A DNA stretch of 60,060 bases, from assembly GCA_048213135.1 (NCBI GenBank), contig PS015198.1, positions 68,932 to 128,991 of the forward strand, read 5' to 3'. How positions within the stretch are numbered: the stretch's first letter is position 1; each line of letters begins with the position of its first letter. Shown here one piece after another: positions 57,491-60,060 of this stretch. The position numbers and the translations under genes are program-made. The DNA is from Reclinomonas americana ATCC 50394 (Eukaryota; Jakobida; Jakobea; Jakobida). The notes below the pieces were generated by a model. It did not search any database. It was not told the origin of the DNA and saw nothing but the letters and a program-made list of their open reading frames with translations.

Positions 57491-59882
57491 ATGAACGCCG
57501 AGTTCGAGCACGCCGCTCCTCCTCTCCCCGTCGCCATCGACTGGGATCGCCTTCACACTCAAGTCATCGACTCGCCACTCTGCAGCACACTGCTCAAGGC
57601 CGCCTCTGTGTACCACGACGATGCAGTGGCAGCGATGCGCGATGTGCCTGCTGATCGCGTGGAGGAGCTGCGTCCACTCATTGTCAACCTCGCCGATTGG
57701 TGCACTGAGCAGGTGGGTGGGATGATGATAGAGAGGCAGTGCGAGACACACGCACGCACTCACTCACTCACACGCACACCACTCACTCGCTCACTGGCTC
57801 ACACTCTTGCACACACACTCACTCTCTCTCTCACACAGAGGGGAGGGGAAGAGAGTGAGAGGCAGAGAGTGAGAGAGTGAGTATTTCCGAACAAATGCAC
57901 ACACACTCTCTCACTCACTCACTCACTTGCTCACACTCGTTCACTCACTCTCACACACTCTTGCACACACGCACACAGAGAGGGGAGAGAACGAGAGTGA
58001 GAGAGTGTGAGTATTTCCGAACAAATGCACTTGCACACACTCTCACACACTCACTCACGCGCTCATTCACTCACTCACTCTCATACACGCTCACTCACTC
58101 ACTCACACACACTCTTGCATCAGTCAGTATTTCCGAACAAACACTCATTCTCTCTTCTTCACACACTTGCACTCTCTCTGCTTTTATCTCTACTTCTCTC
58201 TCTACTTCTCTCACTCTCTGTGTGCACTCTCTTTCACAATCCGAGTATTTCCGAACAATCGTGTCTCGCAGACCGCGGACATGATCAAGGGCTTGTGCAC
58301 ACTCCTCAACACCGTCGGCGTTGCTGAGATTGGCGATGGCGAGGAGGCGGCGGAGCGCTCGCGACGTCGCCACAACACGCTGCGATTGTTGTGCCGTCTG
58401 ACACTGCCCAGCAATCTCGACTGGGAGGAGGATGTGGACGAGGATACGCAGCGCATGGTGAAGGAGCGGCTCATGGCGCACTTCAAGTCCTCGGCACGCG
58501 ATCGCGTGACCATGGAGTTCCTCATGCAGCTCGTCACGCAGGTCGCAGTCATGGCCTTGCCGTTGCGTGTTATTACTTTTCCGTGTTGATCGCCACTTGG
58601 CGCTTAGTGAGTGTGTGCAGGACTGAAGCTGGATGGCCGCTGCTGACTGGCACGCTGGTGTTTTGCATTTGCTCGGAGAACTCTGTGCTGCGCGAGTTTG
58701 CGCTGAACACCTTCAGCAATGTGCTCCCCCACATGGCCGAGTCCAGCGTGCAGCAGATGCTGCCGGGCGTGGTCGGCATTCTGCGTCGCATCATCAGCGC
58801 TGGTGTGTGTGTCGCCACCGCCACCACCACCACCTGCGTTGCATTGCTCTCACGCGTTGATTGTCTCGCTTTGCAAGACGCGTCGCTGGACATGCGCTGC
58901 ATCGCCGCCACCCTCGTCCTCTCCATTCTCTTCCAAATGGCGCAGCGAGCGGCGATTGTCAACTTGCTCAAGCCGCTCGTGTCGCTCATGGCCGACGTCA
59001 TCCGTGATGCCTTTGCGCAGCAGCTGTATAAGCGGTCGACTGCTCTGTTGCAAGCCTTGCAGACGCTGGTGAACGACGTGCCGCAGGTGCTGAAGCAGCA
59101 CGTGGACGCCGTGGTGGAGGTGTTGATTACCATTATGGGCGACGCCGCGCTGGGCGAAGCCGACGAGCTCTCCAACGTTCGCATCGCCGCGGCGAAAGTG
59201 TTTCTCGACATGGTCAATGCCTTCAAGCCGCTGCGCAAGAAGAAGGCCCTCGTCACCGGTTTCCTTCAGACGCTGCTGCACTGGACCACGCTGGTCACCG
59301 ACGAGACGTTCATTTGGGACTGGTCGTCGGTGTGTTAACGCTCCGGATCCATTGTCACTTCCACACTCCATCTAATCAATCGCTTGCTGCTGCTGTGTTG
59401 CAGGTGGAGGATGACGCGGATCGTGGGCGAGTGCTGTACTACGAAAGTGTCCAGATGCTGGACTCCGTGGCCTCCTCTCGCATTGGTACGCACGCACACC
59501 GCGCAGTTCCCGTGTGCTCGTCTTTTCTGTACCTTACTCAACCCTCTCCTCTCCTTGCTCCACCTGCAGGCAGCAAGAACCTCCCGCTGTTTGCCAGCCT
59601 GATTCAGGATTACAGCGTGGCGGCCGAATGGCAGCGGCGTTCGCTGGTCGGCCTGCTGTTGGTGTGCATGTGTGACGAGTTGAAGGACCACCTGGCGCCA
59701 CTGCAGAGCCAGTTGATGCCAGTCTTGCTTGGCCTTGCTGACGACCAAGACTCGCGTGTGCGCTCGAGCGCCATCGCTGCCATCTGCACGCTGCTCAATA
59801 CCTATCAGCCGGACGCCTCCAAGACTTTCTTCCGAGAAATCATGCCGCTCCTGCTCCGACATATTCTCGATCCCGACGAGCG
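57491..59882 (+). CDS. Importin-beta family karyopherin, importin-5/4 type (3' end outside window)
   Basis: Nuclear transport receptor of HEAT-repeat helices. Exons: 57491-57712 (ATG; MNAEFEHAAPPL), 58272-58561, 58621-58802, 58878-59329, 59404-59485 and 59570-59882, with a donor at 59883 leading out of the window. The segments GWPLLTGTLVFCICSEN, SVLREFALNTFSNVL, YESVQMLDSVASSRIGSKNL and AEWQRRSLVGLLLVCMCDEL follow the order and spacing of importin-5 (RanBP5/Kap121). The usual WP..L.F....S.N..LRE block and the conserved D-rich turn before the GSK helix are present. The N-terminal 150 residues are diverged. Intron 1 is about 560 bp of (ACTC)n with a repeated element. Intron 2 begins GTTGCG; reading it at the earlier GTCGCA site would break the frame. 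Confidence 0.85.
57879..58258 (+). repeat. Four-copy GAGTATTTCCGAACAA repeat in importin intron 1
   Basis: The 14-16 bp unit occurs at 57879-57894, 58009-58024, 58125-58140 and 58243-58258 (the third starts CAGTATTT), each separated by (ACTC)/(CA)-rich sequence. The last copy lies 13 bases before the intron's 3' splice site. Confidence 0.85.
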
Positions 59883-60060
59883 GTGCGTTGTGCAGGAAGC
59901 TCTTTTTTTGTGATGGTTTCCGAGTGCTGGAGACTCACTTCTCCGTCTCCCCTTTTTCCCCCATTTGTCTACACCCTTCTCGTTCCTCCTTCACCTTCCT
60001 CCCTCGTCGTCTTCCCTTTCCGCCTCCCCCCTGCTCCTTCCCCCTCGCTCCTTCCCCTTC
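59883..60060 (+). other. Importin intron, pyrimidine-rich, to window end
   Basis: Begins GTGCGT and continues as CT/CCTTCC-rich sequence with no further exon before the window ends. Confidence 0.6.

Noticed and set aside
57719-58260. CRISPR-like array (short repeat at regular spacing)
   Set aside because: Only four copies, spacers are simple (ACTC)n sequence, and the host is a eukaryotic intron.
1-60060. tRNA, rRNA or other structured RNA genes
   Set aside because: I looked for tRNA-like paired arms and conserved rRNA blocks and recognised none; a covariance-model search would be needed to exclude them.

Overview
This is nuclear DNA from an intron-rich eukaryotic microbe (a protist). Nearly every gene is split by many short spliceosomal introns. 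The proteins are eukaryotic (proteasome beta subunit, MAP kinase, importin, ankyrin-kinase, TmcB-type receptor), GC content looks moderate, and long (GA)n, (CA)n, (TTC)n and (ACTC)n tracts fill introns and intergenic DNA. I cannot name the lineage from the sequence. There are 13 runs of N: 4492-5171, 6754-7142, 8034-8894, 10348-10769, 16871-16939, 18880-19087, 20453-20577, 25174-25193, 27614-27633, 32271-32607, 51062-51551, 52361-53198 and 55989-56008. Several cut genes, and the 20-base ones look like gaps of nominal size.

Layout. 0.6-4.3 kb (+): ankyrin/coiled-coil/protein kinase. 5.2-9.7 kb (+): proteasome subunit beta type-1, whose first exon lies 1.9 kb upstream of the second. 10.0-27.6 kb (+): a tandem array of three copies of one unknown gene (A complete apart from gaps, B interrupted by an inverted fragment, C only its first exon). 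The protein is built of five diverged ~200-residue modules with conserved C...H..CxxC and W-C positions, basic motifs and acidic tails. 27.7-29.7 kb (-): a MAP kinase with an unusual activation loop. 31.6-42.5 kb (-): a large TmcB-like multi-TM/TPR/PAS receptor ending in a class III cyclase domain that has lost both metal-binding aspartates. 45.0-49.7 kb (+): an ammonium transporter fused to a class III adenylate-cyclase domain with its catalytic residues intact. 50.5-52.1 kb: exons of Lys/Ala- and Asp/Glu-rich nuclear-type proteins on both strands around a gap. 53.3-54.5 kb (-): phytanoyl-CoA dioxygenase family protein. 54.6-56.4 kb (-): protein with a KOW-like N-terminus. 57.5 kb to the end (+): importin-5-type karyopherin, running off the window.

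The most interesting part is 31-50 kb. A catalytically incomplete, C2-like cyclase receptor lies next to an Amt-adenylate cyclase fusion, which together suggest a nutrient-sensing cAMP pathway; that they work together is inference. The second is the five-module gene family with its exactly repeated exon plan. The third is a splicing feature: across almost all genes, many introns begin GTTGCG rather than a GTRAGT-like sequence, and homologous introns in the modular genes begin GC. All exon boundaries were placed by eye from frame continuity and protein similarity, so individual splice sites may be off by a few bases.
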